Origin: Homalodisca vitripennis
Lineage: Eukaryota > Arthropoda > Insecta > Hemiptera > Cicadellidae
DNA length: 64,000 bases
Direction: 5' to 3'
Assembly (NCBI RefSeq): GCF_021130785.1
Contig: NC_060213.1
Span: 96,836,501-96,900,500, forward strand
The translations under genes and the position numbers were made by a program. Every line of letters begins with the position of its first letter. Position 1 is the first letter of the stretch. Shown here piece after piece: positions 35,259 to 47,840 of this stretch. Below the pieces are notes generated by a model. The model saw only the letters and a list, made by a program, of their open reading frames with translations, did no database searches and was not told the origin of the DNA.

Positions 35259-38143
35259 TTAATTTAAACTTCTGAGGCATTTAATTCTAAATACATTTTG
35301 TGAGTCAAAAAAAATGTCTGCATCAGACCCTAAGCTCTGTATGAAATTGTACGACCTCATCACCCGGTAGAGTGGCGAGGAATTATGAGCCGTCGTGCGG
35401 CAGAATTGAACCGAGAACAGAAGGTTGCTCCTACTGTTGAATGAAGGTACGCGATAAGATAAGACGGCCAGGCTAGCAGGATCGTGTACCACGCCTCGCA
35501 CCAGCTTGTACAGGAACATCAGGCTAGCTACCTTCCTCCTCAATTTAAGACTCCCGAACCCAAACAACTCCAGCAACTCGACATATGGAACTGCGTACGT
35601 AAAAATGATAAAGCATTTGAAAAATAAATACCTTAAAAATCATTTTTGAATTTTTTCTAACATATCTTGATTTGTAGTGTGAATAGGATTCCAAATAATG
35701 ATATTGTTTTCTAGCCTCGACCTGACCAATGAATAATACAGCATTATCAGAGTTTCTACATTTTTTTAAATCGAATTTTGTCTAATAACAAACCCCATAA
35801 TTCTACTAGCTGCTGAAGCACACGCATCTACATGACAGTTAAAAGATAAAGTAAAGTCTATATAAATACCTAAATCTTTAATTTTCTCGTTTACTCTAGA
35901 TACTAGTACTCCATTCAAAAAATAATCAATTTCTATGTAATTACGAGATCTTCTGAAAGTCATTACCTGACATTTTGATGCGTTAAAAGACATTTTGTTT
36001 ACAATACTCCATCTAAAAACGTTATTAAGATCGGCTTGCAGCTCGTCAGCATCCGAATGTGGTCACATTTAAGGTCTTATTTGCTTAAATATTTTTAAAT
36101 CGTCCGCGAACAAAAGAGTATTAGAAGAGAATATACAATTACTTATATCATTTATTAATATAGTGAACAGGCAAGGCCCTAAATTTGAACCTTGAGGAAC
36201 TCCTGATTGAACATTAAAGGTTGATGAGCTGAAACCATTATAAAAAACAAATTGTTTCCTATCAACAATGTAAGATTTGAAAAAATTTTAAAAACTTAAT
36301 GATAAGCCATAAAAATGCAGCTTCTGCAATAAAATCTGATGATCAACTTTATCAAAAGCTTTGGCCAGGTCGAGAAACAAAGAATCAGTCTGAGGTCCAG
36401 AGTCTAGCCCCGAGAAGATATATCCTGTCAAATTTAACAAATTTGTGCTAACCGACCTCCCCGGAACAAATCCATGTTGTGCTGGAGAAATGTATTTTTT
36501 AAAGTGATTAAATAGAGATTTATGTACAATTATTTCAAATATTTTAGCTTATACATTCAAAACTGCCACTGGCCTGTGATTAACTATTTCCGATCTCCTG
36601 CCGCTCTTAAATATAGGAGTAATTTTTGTAATTTTCCATTTGTCGGGGAAAACGTTAGAGGTCAGACTTGAATTGTACAAAAATGTTAATGGTTTTACTA
36701 AAGTGTCCGCGCACCCTTTAAATAAATATTGAGGTAGAAAATCAGGCCCAGTGGTGTTTTTAGATTTTAAACCTTTTAATAGCGTCCAGCACATCATGTT
36801 CGCTAATGTGCGGGAGAGCAAGGCATGACACACCCGCCAGGCACGGCGCCGCCGTCGCTGACTCTACACTTGGCTCCGCTGTATATTTGTTATAAACCGA
36901 ACTGAAATATTCTGCAAATGCAGTGGCGATTGCCATTCCACTATCTAGCCTGACTCCATTATATTCCATAATCATTAACTTACTATTTTCAGATCTCTTA
37001 CTATTTAAAAAAACTCCAAAATTTAGTACTGTCTCTATTAATTAAAATTTCTATGTTATGCAAGTAATTATCGTACACAACCTTCATTTCGCGCTTCAAA
37101 AAAGACCTTTGATTCTTAAATCTATTATAATTTTCTAAAGAACTGTATTTTTTATATTTTGTCCTCAACTTTTCCTTTAGTTTCAAATTTAAAATAATTG
37201 ATGGGGTGAACCATAACGGATACTTCGATCTTTTTCCTCTTTTCAGAGGACAAGATTTTCCAACTATTTCATACACTTGACTGTAAAAGCAATTTACTGC
37301 GCTATTTACGTTTGGGATGGAATACAATTGAGACCAGTCAGCGGAATATAAGTCTTGATACAATTGAAGAAAATTGGCCTTACTGAAACAATAACCCGCT
37401 GGTCCAGTTGACCTTGACCTAAAAGATAACGGAGAATCAACAACAATCCTCGCCTCAATAGCCGGGTGATAAGGGTCCTCCGTCACTAAGTGATCCTCAC
37501 ACCTAGTTACCTCTATCTTATTCATGTTGGAAATAACTAAGTCTAATGTTTTGTTTTGAAAATTGGAAATATTGTTTTTTAATTTAAGACCGTGTAAATT
37601 TAAAAATAGATACAATTCCTTGCATAGGTTATCACCAGTGATTAAGCTAGAATCTGATCCATATATTGGCAAGTTAAAATCACCTATGATCACTACGTTA
37701 CTATTAACTGAAAACTATATTTGCTGCAAAGAATCATAAAAAGCCTGGTAAACCCCTAATGGAGATCTAGGTCTAAAATAAACTACACTAATATACAATA
37801 CTTTTCCCTTATTATTTGAGATTTTTACCCAAACACATTCACAACCATTTACATTTACTTGAAAGTTATCTAATTTACTTGACAGTAGATCTTTAGACAA
37901 AGCTAATAAAACTCCCCCTCCTCCTTGTCTCCCTGTAATATCTAAATTTCTATCACACCTATATACATTAAAGTTATCAGAAAAGAGCTCTGATGAATTA
38001 AAACTTGATTGTAAATTAGTTTCTGTCAAGGCTATTATTTCAAAACTACTTGTCAATAAATTGCAAAAAAATGTATTAGTTTTAGTTCTGAGCCCTCTTA
38101 CATTTTGATAATAAATGGAATATTCTATTGATTCTTTAACCAT
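35259..38143 (-). pseudogene. LINE ORF2: endonuclease plus reverse transcriptase
   Basis: The start at 38143 opens MVKESIEYSIYYQNVRGLR. Endonuclease blocks: LTETNLQ, GGGGVLLALSK and, after one in-frame stop near 37712, IIGDFNLPI. A linker follows with LKRGKRSKYPLWFTPSI. The frame shifts in a T7 run near 37010, then RT: TTGPDFLPQYLF and FPDKWKITKITPIF (36833-36549), FADDLKIFK near 36105, LGIYIDFTLSFNCHVD (about 35870) and a C-terminal domain to 35259. One stop and a few frameshifts separate it from an active gene. Confidence 0.85.
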
Positions 38144-38254
38144 TTAAATTGAAAGTGAACAAAAAAGTCAATTCCAAAAAATTAGTTTTCCAAAAGTCAA
38201 TTAAGAAAAAATTATTTGGGGCTAAATGTAGTAATAATAAATTATAAATAGTAT

Positions 38255-38534
38255 AGTAACTTATTAAAGCTAATAAATATATGCTAGGGCCTATGCATGA
38301 GACACCATGGATTAATAAACTATAATAAATAATTAATAATAAATATAGAGAACACGTTAATAAATAAGATTAAATATAGAGATTACATATAAATAAACCT
38401 TAATAGACATGAAAAAGTAACCCATTAAAGCTAATATATGTATATTAGGGCTTTTGCATAAGATACTATGGATTAATGAACTATAGTAAATAATACTTAA
38501 TAAATATAGAGAGCACATAGATAAATAAAATATA
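38255..38534. repeat. Tandem duplication in LINE spacer, period 161 bp
   Basis: Segments beginning AGTAACTTATTAAAGC (38255) and AGTAACCCATTAAAGC (38416) continue in parallel over more than 110 bp, with scattered differences. They lie 5' of ORF2 of the LINE, next to the transposon insertion site. Confidence 0.75.
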
Positions 38535-40340
38535 CAGGGTGATTCAAAACTAAACGGCAATCTCTCGGGAGCTTATTCTATAGCTAAAAACAAGTAAAAA
38601 AGTTCATATAACCATATGCCCGGAAACGCTTCGTTAGCGAGTTACGCCTAGCGAAAGATTTCGCCCGGATTTCAGAACCCTTGGTGAAGTCAGGCCGTAT
38701 AAAAATGGTAAAGGTAGTTACAAAGATACAAATACGATTGTTTTTTATGTTTTCATATCTGACAAATTTATTAAAATTCGTCCCAGAGCTGTAAATGCAA
38801 TACTTTCAGAGATATCTTACGTAAAACACAAGAATTGGTGCAAAGAAATAACACATTTTTGTGTTTAACGTAAGATTACTTCCATAAATGTTTAAATAAA
38901 GGTCATTTTTTTCTTAAACAGATTTGTAGAACATTTAATTCTGAAAAAGATTCATGTGAATTACTTAGGAAAAAAATTAATAATAGGTATTGAAATTTAG
39001 CTTTATTTAAAAATAAAACAGACGCACAAAAATGCATATTCTTATCTGCATAAAATATTAACTAATGTTTAGGTTGTGAGTAACAGCTGATCATTTATTC
39101 TAGACTGAACATTAACGTGAAATGTATTTACCTTTATAAAACTGTAATAATCACCTATAATAGTTGCTCAAAGTGTCCTCCGTTGTTAGCAATGCACGTT
39201 TTCGCACGACGACGAATCCACTCTTTTTCTAGCACGTTTCATAACGTTTGGAGCATTCTTGATAGTTTCTGCCGCCTCTTTAATGCGATTACGTAACTCC
39301 TCTATGGTGTTAATCCGTTTTGAATAAACAATTGACTTCATCCAACCCCATAAGAAAAAGTCTGCTGGCGTGAGGTCAGGAGAACGTGGTGGCCATTTTA
39401 CTGGTCCATTTCGACCAATCCATTGTCTACCGTATGTATCATTTAAATAGTTTTTCACATCATTAGAAAAATGTGGAGATGCTCCGTCGTGCATAAACCA
39501 TGCATTTATTCTGTTTTGAACAGGAATATCTTCCAAGAGGGTAGGCAGGTTTGTTCTTAAAAAATTTAAGTACACTACTCCATTAAGTCGATTAGGGAGG
39601 AAAAATGGACCAATCAAATTATCACCCAGAACACCCAGATCTCACAAAATACAATCTTCACACGCCACAATACAAAAACCTCCATAAAGGTTATTCAAAT
39701 ATTACTTCATAAACTTAATTGTTGATCAGCTGATATTGCCAACCTTTGCAAAGAAAATATGACGATAAAAAGTGTTGAATAAATGATCAGCTGTTACTCA
39801 CAACCTAAACATTAGTTAATATTTTATGCAGATAAGAATATGCATTTTTTGTGCGTCTGTTTTTATTTTTAAATAAAGCTAAATTTCAATACCTATTATT
39901 AATTTTTTTCCTAAGTAATTCACATGAATCTTTTCAGAATTAAATGTTTTACAAATCTGTTTAAGAAAAAAATGACCTTTATTTAACATTTATGGAAGTA
40001 ATCTTACGTTAAACACAAAAAATGTGTTATTTCTTTGCACCAATTCTTGTGTTTTACGTAAGATATCTCTGAAAGTATTGCATTTACAGCTCTGGGACGA
40101 ATTTTAATAAATTTGTCAGATATAAAAACATAAAAAACAATTGTATTTGTATCTTTGTAACTACCTTTACCATTTTTATACGGCCTGACTTCACCAAGGG
40201 TTCTGAAATCCGGGCGAAATCTTTCGCTAGGCGTAACTCGCTAACGAAGCGTTTCCGGGCATATGGTTATATGAACTTTTTTACTTGTTTTTAGCTATAG
40301 AATAAGCTCTCGAGAGATTGCCGTTTAGTTTTGAATCACC

Positions 40341-40343
<3 letters not shown>
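38535..40343 (-). mobile_element. Mariner/Tc1-like element with ~566-bp terminal inverted repeats
   Basis: The left arm (38535-39100) and right arm (39777-40343) are near-perfect inverted copies starting CAGGGTGATTCAAAAC. TA flanks both ends. Between them is only a C-terminal transposase fragment. Dinucleotide TA targeting and the transposase match support the Tc1/mariner superfamily. It has inserted between ORF1 and ORF2 of the LINE. Confidence 0.9.
39186..39617 (-). pseudogene. Transposase C-terminal fragment inside the TIR element
   Basis: The 143-residue frame contains WFMHDGASPHFSNDVKNYL (second catalytic Asp in HDGASPH) and PPRSPDLTPADFFLWGWMK (third catalytic block). A helical tail with TIEELRNRIKEAAETI follows. 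The N-terminal DNA-binding domains and the first catalytic Asp are missing, so the copy is not autonomous. The frame itself is unbroken. Confidence 0.85.

Positions 40344-40392
<49 letters not shown>
40344..40392. repeat. (TA)n microsatellite beside the TIR element
   Basis: About 48 bases of TA repeat directly beyond the right end of the element, probably grown from the TA target dinucleotide. Confidence 0.9.
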
Positions 40393-40409
40393 CACATAAA
40401 TAACACTTA

Positions 40410-41256
40410 AGAGGTATGAAATACGGTAACTTACAAGAATTGTCTCTACATGCGTTGTTGGAGGTCCGTGGAAGACGTGATCTTGATGACCGGCGATCCC
40501 TTCTCCCGTCGTACAAAGATGGAGCAGTTGGTTGTCCACACTTTGTTATAACCCTTCTGCTTGGCAGCCTCCCTCGTCATCTTCAGCAGCTCTCGGTTGG
40601 CCGGTGTTAGCGATTCATTAATGTTAATAGAGTTCTCGCTGCTGTAGCCGAGATCGGTAGCTCTGAGGTTTCGTCTGACCTTCCTCTTGTTCCAGAAGTC
40701 ATCTTTATCGAGTCACAAACTTTACGATGATGGGTCTGGGCTGAGTCTGTGTAGCTTTTCCCATCCGATGTACAGCATCCATCAGACTTGATGACCAGTT
40801 TTCAAATTGCAGGGTGACAGCCAATCTTCTCATGACATGTTGAATGTTTTCGTTTTTATCTTCCGGTATTCCATATATAATCAAGCTGTTTCTATGAGAA
40901 TATTGCTCCAAGTCCCTAAGTTCTTGCTTAGTACTTTTCAGCTCTTTCCACAACCTCTGATTCTCCTCATTTACACATACCAGTTCATCCTCACAAGCAG
41001 TTATTTTCGAGTCCTGTTTGGTTACAAGTTGTTTCACATCACTGATGTTAGTATGGCACAGCTCAATAGAAGCAGCTAAATCTTTCTGTTCCTTTTTAAT
41101 ATCCTGTATGTCATCTGTATGTTTGCTTAGAATATTTATTATGGAGTTCAACTTATCATCAATAGACTGTAGTGAAGCAGGCTCGGGCGTCTCCGGTTTT
41201 CCTGACTTAGCCGAGTTACGCGTCGAGACCTTGTTGTCAGCTGACATGGCGCTCAC
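40410..41256 (-). pseudogene. LINE ORF1: coiled coil plus RRM-like domain
   Basis: The ATG at 41256 begins MSAMSADNKVSTRNSAKSG. A long charged coiled coil follows (about residues 30-125), then LEQYSHRNSLIIYGIPE and VHRMGKATQTQPRPIIVKF, the core of L1-ORF1p-like RRM domains. The frame shifts near 40705. The C-terminal domain then continues with FWNKRKVRRNLRATDLGYS and ANRELLKMTREAAKQKGYKV to about 40420. Such proteins bind the LINE RNA and act as chaperones. The coding part ends just before the inserted TIR element. Confidence 0.85.
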
Positions 41257-41460
41257 TGATATTGCACAGACCGGTTCCTATCACTTAAAAACTTGCAATT
41301 TCTTATCAGCTCGTCAGATTGTAGATTGATTACTTACTCTCACAGTGATCACTAACACAATGTGCACGCACTTGACAAAAATTGTAAACAATGGATCACT
41401 ATTTCTCACTTAAAAACGAACTAAATCACGGAACCGATGTTTACGTGTCTTACGTGCAAC

Positions 41461-43189
41461 TCATCCCCACTCCTTCTTTACCTTTACCTTACCTTTACCT
41501 TTAAGTACATTGAAATTCAATACATTATTTTTACTATGTTCTGCTTTTGCTACTGTCACATTTGCAAAGCCATTTTAAACTATTGCATGTGAATAGAAAA
41601 TTTACTGCAGATCTAAATTTCGAATCACATACATGACTCATGCATGGGATTGAAAGTTAAAGGAGGTTTCATCTTACAAAGTTAAATTTTAGAGCTGAAC
41701 TACTAAAACTTAACATAGGAATCAACAGATTAAGGTTACCTCAGAACTACTACCAACGGTCGGCAGGCTGCTTACAAGGACACCCATCGTTCAAGAGTCA
41801 GCCATGCAAGGCACAACCATCCTCGTTGTTGTTTGACTCAGATACACAGAGATAGCTACTGTACCCACCAGACCAAGCCATTGCCGGGCTGTGAGCCAGA
41901 TTTATTGCAGGTAAATAATACAATACAAATAGGTTACATGGTAAATAATATTTAAATATTGGTGTTTAACGTTTTAATGGGTTTTCATTTTAATCATTAA
42001 CAAAAGTTTAGTACGTACAATTTATTTACTTTCAACATTAACTCTAAAACAAATAAAACAACAATTCACTTAACACATTTATTATTTTGAAAATAATGCT
42101 ACAAAAAGGAACTGACGTTAAACCTGAACAAAACTTGGTAGGATGGAAGCCTACAATAGGATGCAATATCCTACAATTTTATGATACAATGTTTCATCTT
42201 TTAAACACTCCCTTAAATGTAAAGTGTATTAAAGATAATGTACACCTTAATTTACAGTTAGTCACACACATTGGCCACAATACAACAGTAAGAAAAGGCG
42301 GTAAAATAGCACAGAAAAATGTTAAAAATGATGGTTTGTCCAATCATAAGGCATACAAATTCAATTCTTGACAGTTCATCCAACTTGCTTCAAGACTTTT
42401 TCTTCATTTCTTTTCTTAAAGAAACTGAATGGAAATATCAAAGTAAGTAATTCATAATCACTACAATATTAACGTAATGAAACACAACCCAAGCTGGTCG
42501 TACTGAATGGTTTTTGTATTTTTCAAAGAAAGTGAAATAATTTTACACAACTTTCTCATATTTTTACTGCCTGGACCTTCTCTTTTGGTTAGTAGGTACC
42601 TTCTCTCACTGGTACCTACTATAATAACTCCTTTTAACTTACTCAGTTTCTATATGAGAGATTTTTGGTCAACAACAAAGTACCTAACTTTATGCAATAT
42701 CTGCAGCTTTGGAGTTATCTTCTTCCACAGCTTAAGGCCAATATAGTAGCCTTGGAGAGTCATCGTTAGGAAGCAGCTAAGATATAAAACACAAGTTGTA
42801 AAGAACAACTCCACGTAGAAGACTAGATTCTGCACTGTGAGAAGACATTGTTATTGATTTCAACACCGTACCTTTCAGTTGGACCTAGTCTAAATGACTT
42901 ATCTCAACACTGACGGCCACCTTTGTGGCATGTATACCATTTCACACGACACCTGAGTATTAAGGTGTCTAAATGTCTTAGTCTTTGTAGACAGTTTCAT
43001 CTCATTACGAGTATTGTATAATGGAGTGGTCCAACCAACATGTCAAGCCACACCCAATGAAGTGGAAATCAGTAACTTTATTACAATAAATGGTGTCATA
43101 CATTAATATATTCGCTGCAGGAAATGAGACGACATGAGACTGCTTCTTCACCTATATTACACTGTATTTTTATATGTTGTAGTCTTGGT
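41461..43189. other. No supported gene; CTTTAC short repeats at the left edge
   Basis: A few CTTTAC units occur at 41473-41503. The rest is AT-rich. The 94-codon frame at 42087-42371 resembles nothing known and lacks supporting context. Confidence 0.4.
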
Positions 43190-43737
43190 GTCTCTGATGT
43201 CGAAACAATCTAAAGAGTTCATTTTGAGCTTCTTCATCACCAACTTTTATATGGATCTCTTCAGACGAACATGACTCCAGGTGTCAAATCAGTGACAGCA
43301 TTGGATTCCAGATGCTGTGCTAAGAGGAAGGTGATACCCAGCAGGGTTCACTTCTAGCTGATTTATACCTTCCAGTTGAACCCACCACACCTGGGCACAG
43401 CAAAAACCGATGTCACTTAAATCTGGGCAACCTTATGGATATCCAGGAGCGGCACATCACTAAATGTCGAGATTCCGGGGTCCATGGGCAATTCGATAGG
43501 TCTAGTCTCCTGTGGGAGAGACTGTTGGAGTTGGTGGGGTTTATTCCCTAACCTCAGATGTTCTTGCTAGCCTCAGCAATGGTGTGCCACCCCCTGCCTA
43601 CTTTTACTGGAGAGGCTGGTTCAGAGCTGACCTCCCCTTCTTCCAGGGAGACATGACTGAGATGTATTGCCCTAATTCTTCCTCATGGATCTCGATACGA
43701 GGCTGCCCCTACTCCCTAACCTTATCCATCCTGAATA
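43190..43737. repeat. Dispersed repeat 'R', left part of copy split by a LINE
   Basis: The block with CCAGTTGAACCCACCA, GGGCACAGCAAAAACCGATG and GGGCAATTCGATAGGTCTAG recurs at 57470-57870 and, in part, at 51094-51227. The upstream part (43190-43330) resembles 51700-51860. The text stops at CATCCTGAATA and resumes at 47754. This is an unclassified interspersed repeat, perhaps the end of an old LINE. Confidence 0.75.
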
Positions 43738-46700
43738 AAGAGCATCTAGCTGTTCTGGAAAACAAGTTGGCATGTGCTCAATGCCATCTGGCAAGCAGTG
43801 AAGCAAGGATCGAAGAATTTACCAGTAGAGAAGACAAATATCTTAGTAGGATTGAAGCCTTGACTCAAGAGTTATCAGACTTACAAAGTATTATACAAAA
43901 AGAAAAGCACAAGAATAAGGAAATTCAAAAAAATCTTTGAAGACCACGAATAAACAACAAGAAAAACTCAATTGCAGATCAAATCACCAGAATTAAATAC
44001 CTTGAAACACAAAATTCCCAGTTAAACAAAGAGTTATACCTAAAAGAAAGTGAGCAACTCGAAAACTAAAACAACCATAGAAAATGAGACTCAAACTACA
44101 AGTTTTACACCAATGGAAACAAAATTTCAAAGTCTGCCAAACATTATATTAGAGTTGGCCGAAATGAAATCTAGACAAGACAACATGGAAATAACAATTA
44201 AAAGCCTAAATGATCAGCTCAACAGCAGGTCTACTTTTCCATACACACCAATCCTTCATGAACAGAGCACTCAAAGTGCGATGATTCCAACACAAACAGC
44301 TTCAAGATCCAGAGAGTTCACTTCAAAATTATTTGTCAGCAGGAGCTCATCCAATACTATGAGGAAAAATAAAGAAAAAACAAACAAACCATATGAGTAT
44401 ATCCCTTCAAACTGCTAAATTTGTTGCCAATCAAATCAATAGCCAGCCCATTTCTTTTAAAAACTCTCAGACATCAAACATACTTGGTTTGGACAAGGTG
44501 GACTTAGAAACTAAAACTGTCGAGAGCAACTTATTATCTTTAAACAAAGGGACATTCTCCTTGAAGAAAGGGCCACCCTTCACTGCAACAAAATTAGAAC
44601 CATCAGAAAACAATAGAAGAATTTTACAACAGAAACATTGAAACATTTAAGGCTAATAGTTCAAGGAACCACCCCAATAACAACACTTCTTCTTTTTTAG
44701 TACGTGTCTGCCACAGACTGAAGAGAACGTAACCTCTGGCAAAGTTGCTACCAGAAAGACAAACTTGACTATACTGCACCAGAATGTTGATAGACTTAAA
44801 AATAAAATAGACATAGTAAACCATCTCTTGCAAACGACAGAACCTGACTTGCTAATTTTAACAGAACATGGATTAAAGAAAAACCAGCTACACAATACTA
44901 ACCTCCTTAATTACACCTTAATTACAGAATTCAGTCGACTACATCACATAAAAGGTGGGGTTGCGATTTTCTGTAAAGATTCTTTAAAAACATTCGTTGA
45001 ACCTGTTTCTATTGAAGACATAAGTGTGGAAATGGTCTGTGAAATAACCATGATGGTAGTAAAAATACAAAAACAACGTATCTATATAGTTGGCACTTAC
45101 AGAAACAAAGGTAATTTGGAAGAATCCCTTGAAATAATTTCACAAGCTCTGGAAGTGATACAACATGGAGTTGCCCAGTCGTAGTTATGGGGGGACATAA
45201 ATATTAACTGTCTAATTCCTGAACGGGATGGCATCAAGCTTGAAGAAATGTTGAGAAGCCACAATATGACCAGAATGTCACTTCCTCCTACGCGAATAAC
45301 ACCAACATCACAGACATCTATCGACTGTGTTTGCACCAACTTGGAAGAGATGAAGATATCTGTTCAAGTGCTAGATGTAGGTATCTCTGACCACACAGCT
45401 CAGTTCTGTAAAGTAGTTTGCCAACAATTTGAAACAAGAACACCCGTTTCTGTAAGGCGAAATTTCTCCGAAAATAATTTGTTAGCAATCAAGGCAAGGT
45501 TAGGTCAGGAATCATGGGATGATGTACTTGAAGCCCAGATATTGACTCTGCCTACAACCTTTTCAGTAACACAGTAACTATGATAATAAGCCATGTCTGT
45601 CCTCTAAAACGATCAAGAGTGAAGAAAAAAAAGAAGAATAAAATTACAGATGAAGAGGCAGAGAGACTGAGGAAGGACTTCCAAAGAGCCCAGACACTCT
45701 ACAACACTACTGGAAATTTAGAGCATAAGCAACAAACCGCCTGCAAAAAGAAAGCTTATGATTTAAGGCTTAAAGAAATTAAGGCAGGTCAAGAAAATAT
45801 CTTCCCAAATTGCTGCTCGCTCTGATAACAAGACCAAGACCTTATGGGAAATAGTGAATGGTGAAAGGAAAGCAAAAACACACCAAAATCCAAAGCAACT
45901 TATAATTCCAGATAGAGAGAAAATCACTGACCCAAAAACCATTGCAGATTATTTTAATTTAACATTCACCACTGCAGCTAAAAATGCTTTGGCTACAAAT
46001 CCAAGACAATGCTTCACTACAATTACACACAACTACGGTGCTCCACCTCTGACACTTAATCATTCCACAGTAGAAGAAGTGAAAAAAGTAATTTCCTCCT
46101 TTAAAACCAAAAACATCATCTGGAATTGATGAAGTGTCTTCAAAGCTAATAAAGGTGTGCAGTGAGGAACTTGCTGGACCACTAACCCAACTTATTAATA
46201 AGTCATTTGAAGAAGGAAAGTTCCCAACTAGACTAAAAATTGGCCAAAGTAATACCTCTTTTCAAACATGGCAATTACCACAGAGGCAAGCAAATTACCG
46301 CCCTATTTCCCTGATTTCAACGTTTTCTAAGGTGTTTTGAAAAAGCAGTACTCTCTCGCCTCATGAATCATGTTGTAGAACATGGCATGCTTACAAATCA
46401 TCAACATGGTTTTATAAAGGGCCGATCCACAACAACTGCTATTACTAGTTTGGTGGAGTTTATTGTGGATCAACTTGAGGCTGGCAACACAACAACTGCA
46501 GTACTATTAGACTTCACCAAAGCTTTCGATTGTCTTGACCACAACCAACTCCTTAAGAAGCTGGAAGCATTTGGGATTTTTGGAACAGCAGCAAGATGAT
46601 TTAAAAAGTTATATGACAGACAGGCAACAGGTGGTTGACTTGGTGTGCACAGACAGAGGAACGTCCCGTTCAATAAGATCTAGCCCTTTACTAATACCAA

Positions 46701-47753
46701 GTGGCGTACCCCAAGGTTCAGTTCTGGGGCCTGTCTTATTTGTTCTTTTTTACTAACGATCTCCCGGGTTACTTGGAAGAATTTTCAATAAACCATTATG
46801 TATGCAGATGATACGGTTCTACTTTTAGGTAATAAACATCCTGAATTGCTGGAAGTCTCTTCATACACAGCAACGAACATGGCTGTTCAGTATTGCCATA
46901 GTAACAACTTGGTAGTCAATGAAGCCAAGACGCAACAACTGGTCTTTGGAAGAGGAAAGAACGATTTTGGACCATTGCCAAACATTGACACTGTGGAAGA
47001 AGCCAAGTATCTGGGGATCGTAATGGACAATGGAATGAAATGGACACCTCATGTGGACAACCTCTGTAGCAAACTAAGCTCTGGACTTTATGTTGTTCGT
47101 CGAATAAAATCGATAAGTGATGTCACAGTTGCAATTACTGCATACTATGCACTCTTTGAAGCACACCTCCCGATATGGTCTCACTGTTTGGGGAAAATCA
47201 AGTGTAGCCAACTTACAAAGACCCTTGACTCTACAGAAAAAATGTATCAGGATACTGGCAGGCCTGCAGCCTAGAGACAGTTGTAGAACATCTTTTGTTG
47301 AGCTGTCAATCCTCACTGTGGTTTCATTGTACATCTTAGAAACAGTAATGTATGCTCATGAAAATGGCTTGACCAGAGGCATTTGATTTACATTCTTACA
47401 ACACTCGTCGAGCAGCAGATTTTACACTACCAGAACACCATTTTCAGCATTATTTGAAGAGAAGCCTTCATATATGGGTGCAAAGCTGTTCAACTCCCTA
47501 CCTACCGACATTAAGACAGAACAAAACCCCAAGAAAATGCTGAAAAGATGGCTCCTCCAAACATCCTTTCTACTCAATTGACGAGTTTTTAAACTGGAGA
47601 GCTTTTGAACATCAACCAGTGACTGGACTATCATTTACAAAGCTTTGATTTGTAAATTGTTTTATAAAATTTTGATTTGTATAATTACCTTTTTTATGAC
47701 TCTCTTATTGTTCTCAAAGAATATGTAAAATAAAGTATATTGTCTATTGTCTA
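43738..47753 (+). mobile_element. Full-length but decayed LINE inserted in repeat R
   Basis: ORF1 region 43740-44640 (coiled coil with LTQELSDLQSIIQKEKHKN). Endonuclease 44765-45430: ILHQNVDRLKNKIDIVNHLL, KGGVAIFCK, GDININCL, GISDHTAQF. RT 46000-46900: DEVSSKLIKVCSEELAGPL, VLLDFTKAFDCLDH, GVPQGSVLGPVLFVLF and MYADDTVLLLG. The C-terminal domain runs to about 47590. The 3' end is AATAAAGT followed by ATTGTCT repeats at 47735-47753. Repeat R continues on both sides, which sets the borders. There are multiple frameshifts. Confidence 0.85.
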
Positions 47754-47840
47754 TAACCTGTAACTCCAGAAGCAGCGTAAAGGCTCTTACAGGACTAAGT
47801 GCAATTTATAAGCTTCTTGTCCAAAGAGAACAGAAAAAAG
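47754..47840. repeat. Repeat R, right part of the split copy
   Basis: The text AAGGCTCTTACAGGACTAAG and CAATTTATAAGCTTCTTGTC matches 57885-57935, the continuation of the left part that stops at 43737. Confidence 0.75.

Larger units (their letters stand above)
34863..41460 (-). mobile_element. Near full-length two-ORF LINE split by a DNA transposon
   Basis: 5' to 3' on the minus strand: 5' region (to about 41460), ORF1 (41256 to ~40410), a nested TIR element (38535-40343), a spacer with a 161-bp tandem duplication, ORF2 with endonuclease and RT (38143-35259), a 3' UTR and an A/TAAA-rich end at 34863-34900. Apart from the insertion the length is about 4.8 kb, normal for jockey/CR1-like LINEs. 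Few breaks make it a fairly recent copy. No clear target duplication was found. Confidence 0.85.

Noticed and set aside
42087..42371. 94-codon plus-strand frame
   Set aside because: No recognisable motif, no splice context, and surroundings without other coding signs.
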